Origin: Streptomyces cinnabarinus
GTDB lineage: Bacteria; Actinomycetota; Actinomycetes; Streptomycetales; Streptomycetaceae
Direction of reading: 5' to 3'
Assembly: GCF_027270315.1 (NCBI RefSeq)
Contig: NZ_CP114413.1
Coordinates: 8,246,001 to 8,310,000, forward strand
Length of the DNA stretch: 64,000 bases
Shown here: piece after piece, positions 62,093 through 64,000 of the stretch
Numbering within the stretch: position 1 is the stretch's first letter
Layout: each line of letters opens with the position of its first letter
Translations under genes and position numbers: made by a program
The notes under the pieces: generated by a model
The model's database searches: none
What the model was told of the DNA's origin: nothing
Seen by the model: only the letters and a program-made list of their open reading frames with translations

Positions 62093-62851
62093 ATGAACCC
62101 CGACGCCACTCCCGCACAGCTCCGCCTCGACCGCGCCCTGGACGGCCTGGCCGTCACCTTCCGCGGAATGACCGCCCCGAGCGACGAGAACCAGTGCGAG
62201 TGCCACTGGGGCAGCGACGAAGAGCTGACCCTGCTCAAGACCCCTGACGTGGAGCTGGACCCGGATCTGCTCCGCCGGACCTGGGACGCCCCCGACTGGC
62301 ACGACCACGGCGCCGTGCTGCGCCGCATCCTGCCCCAGTTCGCCCGGGAACTGGTCGCCGGCCGGGTGGAGCCGATGTTCGGCATGTACGAGGTCGGCCG
62401 GTCCTTCATGCGCGGCCACTGGCGGGAGTGGCCCGCGCGGCAGAGCGGTGCCGTATGGGAGTTCCTGTACGCCTGGTGGTCCCGCAGCCTGCTGGATCCG
62501 GAGCCCGTCGTGCCCGTGCACGAGCTGTTCGCGCTGTGCGCGGAGGCGTCCGGCACGCTCACCCCCTGGCTGGGCGTCTGGGAGGCGCTCCACCACCCCG
62601 TCACCGACCGGCACTTGGCGCTGGCGGTGGACGAATGGGAGTACGAGCTGCTGGTCGACGAGCTGCCCTGGGACTCCTGGCACGACCGGGAGGCGCTGCG
62701 CACCGAACTCGCCGACTGGCTCGTCCGGTGCGCCCCGGAGCGGTTGCGCGCGGTCGACGCGTCCGAGGAACTCCTGCACTACGTACGCCTGATAGGGCTC
62801 AGAGGTTCCGACCGCTGGGACGATCCGCACTTCCCGAACCACACCTACTGA
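62093..62851 (+). CDS. Hypothetical protein
   Basis: 252 residues from the ATG at 62093; an in-frame TTG 18 bases upstream is less likely. An early ENQCECHWGSDEELTLL has two close cysteines and a histidine. The rest is rich in tryptophan and acidic residues (VWEFLYAWWSRSLLDPEPVV; DEWEYELLVDELPWDSWHD). No named family is recognised. An AT-rich stretch about 60-90 bases upstream (ATTTAACGG...CTTAAGG) may be its promoter. Confidence 0.6.
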   Translation: MNPDATPAQLRLDRALDGLAVTFRGMTAPSDENQCECHWGSDEELTLLKTPDVELDPDLLRRTWDAPDWHDHGAVLRRILPQFARELVAGRVEPMFGMYEVGRSFMRGHWREWPARQSGAVWEFLYAWWSRSLLDPEPVVPVHELFALCAEASGTLTPWLGVWEALHHPVTDRHLALAVDEWEYELLVDELPWDSWHDREALRTELADWLVRCAPERLRAVDASEELLHYVRLIGLRGSDRWDDPHFPNHTY

Positions 62852-62861
62852 GAGCGCAGGG

Positions 62862-63788
62862 TCAGCTCAGGACCGTCTCCCAGGTGTCCACGGCGTAGTG
62901 GACCGTCATGCCCTGCCGGGCGTACAGGCCCGGCGCGCCGGTGGTGTTGCCGGTGTCCACGCCGAGGCCCACCGTGTCCCGTCCCCGGGCGGCGAAGGCC
63001 GCGAAGGCGTGCCGCAGCAGCAGTCCGCCAAGCCCCTGGGCGCGGGCCTCGCGCAGCACCCCGACGCTGCGGATCCAGCCCATGGCCTCACGGTCGTCGC
63101 GGGCGAGGAGGAAGCCCACGTCCCCGGCCTCCTCGGTGCTCACCAGCCACACCAGGGACCAGTCGAGCTTCTCGGCGTCCACGTCGTGCAGCCACTGCTC
63201 GTAGGCGCGCGGCTGGAAGTCGAAGTGCTCGGCGAAGGTGGCCTGGTACAGGGCGTGGACCCGCTCGCGGTCCGCCTCGTCGGCACACACCCGCAGCCGT
63301 ACTCCGGCCGGGACCCGCGGGGCGCCGTCCTCGGCGGGATCCACCCGGCGGTGCAGCACGTGATAGCGCCGTACGACGGACCAGCCGCGCTCGCGGATCA
63401 GCTCGGTGTCCAGGGTCGGCTCGGTGTTGAGGTGGAGGTGGAGCACGGCCTGGGACGCGCCGTTCGCGTGCGCCCTGGCCAGGGCCCGGGTCTCCAGCGC
63501 CGTGAACAGCTGCTGCCCGGCCTCCTGGTGGTCGGGCAGCACATAGTGGTCGGCGTCGATGCGCTCGCCGTTCGACTCGTCCCACACCAGCGCGTAGGCC
63601 ACCAGCCGGTCCCCGTGGAAGGCCAGCCAGGAATCCTGGGAGAGGTCGACCTCGGGGTGCTTGAACTCGGCCTCCACGGTGCTGAGATCGGTCTCCGGGC
63701 GGCCGATCTCGATCAGATCGACCTGGTTGAGCAGGTCGGTGACGGCGGGTGCGTCGGCGGGTTCGGCGGGGCGGACGGCGTAGGACAT
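62862..63788 (-). CDS. Tandem GNAT acetyltransferase
   Basis: 308 residues with two GNAT folds: the first about 1-140 (DSWLAFHGDRLVAYALVWDE), the second about 155-300 (DVGFLLARDDREAMGWIRSV, then REARAQGLGGLLLRHAFAAF with the CoA loop, then GVDTGNTTGAPGLYARQGM). The layout resembles mycothiol synthase (MshD) but the substrate is not certain; it could be an amine or amino sugar. It converges on the hypothetical gene with a 10-base gap. Confidence 0.85.
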   Translation of the reverse strand: MSYAVRPAEPADAPAVTDLLNQVDLIEIGRPETDLSTVEAEFKHPEVDLSQDSWLAFHGDRLVAYALVWDESNGERIDADHYVLPDHQEAGQQLFTALETRALARAHANGASQAVLHLHLNTEPTLDTELIRERGWSVVRRYHVLHRRVDPAEDGAPRVPAGVRLRVCADEADRERVHALYQATFAEHFDFQPRAYEQWLHDVDAEKLDWSLVWLVSTEEAGDVGFLLARDDREAMGWIRSVGVLREARAQGLGGLLLRHAFAAFAARGRDTVGLGVDTGNTTGAPGLYARQGMTVHYAVDTWETVLS

Positions 63789-63835
63789 GGGGCCAGGGTC
63801 CGGTCACCGGACGGCCGACTGCAAACGGTTATCGC

Positions 63836-64000
63836 TCAGGCGTCCTCGACGGTGACCCGGACCGGCGTACCGGCCTCGATGGTGCGGCTGACCGTGCAGA
63901 GGCGGTCGTGGGAGGTCTTCACTGCGCGGGGGAGGATCGCGCGGGCGCGGTCGCCGCCCTCGCCCTCGGGGAAGGTGACGGAGAAGCCGACCTCCAGGTC
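63836..64000 (-). CDS. OsmC-family protein, 3' fragment
   Basis: 54 codons at the window edge, ending LCTVSRTIEAGTPVRVTVED and Ala. This is the C-terminal part of OsmC/Ohr-type hydroperoxide-handling proteins, including the conserved cysteine in HDRLCTVSRTIE. The 5' part lies beyond the window. Confidence 0.75.
   Translation of the reverse strand, partial: DLEVGFSVTFPEGEGGDRARAILPRAVKTSHDRLCTVSRTIEAGTPVRVTVEDA

Noticed and set aside
1..64000. CRISPR array, tRNA or rRNA genes, prophage or transposase
   Set aside because: No regularly spaced direct repeats, no tRNA-like T-arm plus acceptor pairing, no rRNA signatures and no phage or transposase motifs were seen by eye. A covariance-model scan would settle small RNAs.

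Overview
The window reads as an ordinary-to-accessory segment of a high-GC Streptomyces (or close relative) chromosome. Evidence: strong G/C third-position bias throughout, frequent GTG starts, a mycothiol-dependent formaldehyde dehydrogenase, a proteasome beta subunit, F420/PPOX-type and DUF574-type proteins, Tat-exported enzymes, and several sugar ABC importers that carry no ATPase gene of their own. I see no rRNA, tRNA, CRISPR array, prophage or insertion sequence.

Layout. 1-1.7 kb: S-(hydroxymethyl)mycothiol dehydrogenase (5' cut off by the window edge) overlapping an MBL-fold hydrolase. 1.7-6.8 kb: a two-gene caspase/VMAP-C plus SAV_2336-type module that looks like a conflict or programmed-death system, followed by a GntR regulator divergent from an SDR oxidoreductase. 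7.8-10 kb: small membrane protein, a second SDR, a secreted L,D-transpeptidase. 10-15.9 kb: sugar cluster 1 (oxidoreductase, binding protein, two permeases, divergent ROK regulator). 16-22.2 kb: small protein, membrane-anchored streptogrisin-like protease, SAM methyltransferase, DUF3800 protein, PPOX protein, and a TetR / Zn-ribbon OB-fold pair whose upstream regions share a palindrome.

22.2-32.9 kb: sugar cluster 2, apparently governed by a DeoR/LacI-type regulator. It has a binding protein, two permeases, a hydroxyacid dehydrogenase, an unusual phosphodiesterase-HAD fusion, and a Tat-exported family 8 polysaccharide lyase. An identical 16-bp operator element lies upstream of both the regulator and the lyase, 10.6 kb apart. 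An ATP-grasp gene sits inside this block. 33-39.5 kb: peptidoglycan-binding membrane protein, small proteins, an RpiR regulator, a GT39-type membrane glycosyltransferase and a secreted PAP2 phosphatase with autotransporter-like repeats. 39.5-47.4 kb: sugar cluster 3 (N-acetylglucosamine-kinase-like enzyme, divergent ROK regulator, Tat-lipoprotein binding protein, two permeases, and a large cytoplasmic protein probably of alpha/alpha-toroid type). 47.4-64 kb: small proteins, nucleoside-kinase-like enzyme, GT-C plus flippase-like pair, orphan proteasome beta subunit, APC permease, soluble transhydrogenase, sulfite-oxidase-like enzyme, MMPL transporter, GH64 beta-1,3-glucanase behind an 18-bp perfect palindrome, a tandem GNAT protein and a 3' fragment of an OsmC-like gene.

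The unifying theme is carbohydrate capture: secreted depolymerases, three lipoprotein/permease importers that must borrow an ATPase encoded elsewhere, local repressors with visible operators, and intracellular enzymes that process the imported products. The most unusual parts are the caspase/VMAP module, the phosphodiesterase-HAD fusion, the cytoplasmic toroid protein of cluster 3 and the orphan proteasome beta subunit.
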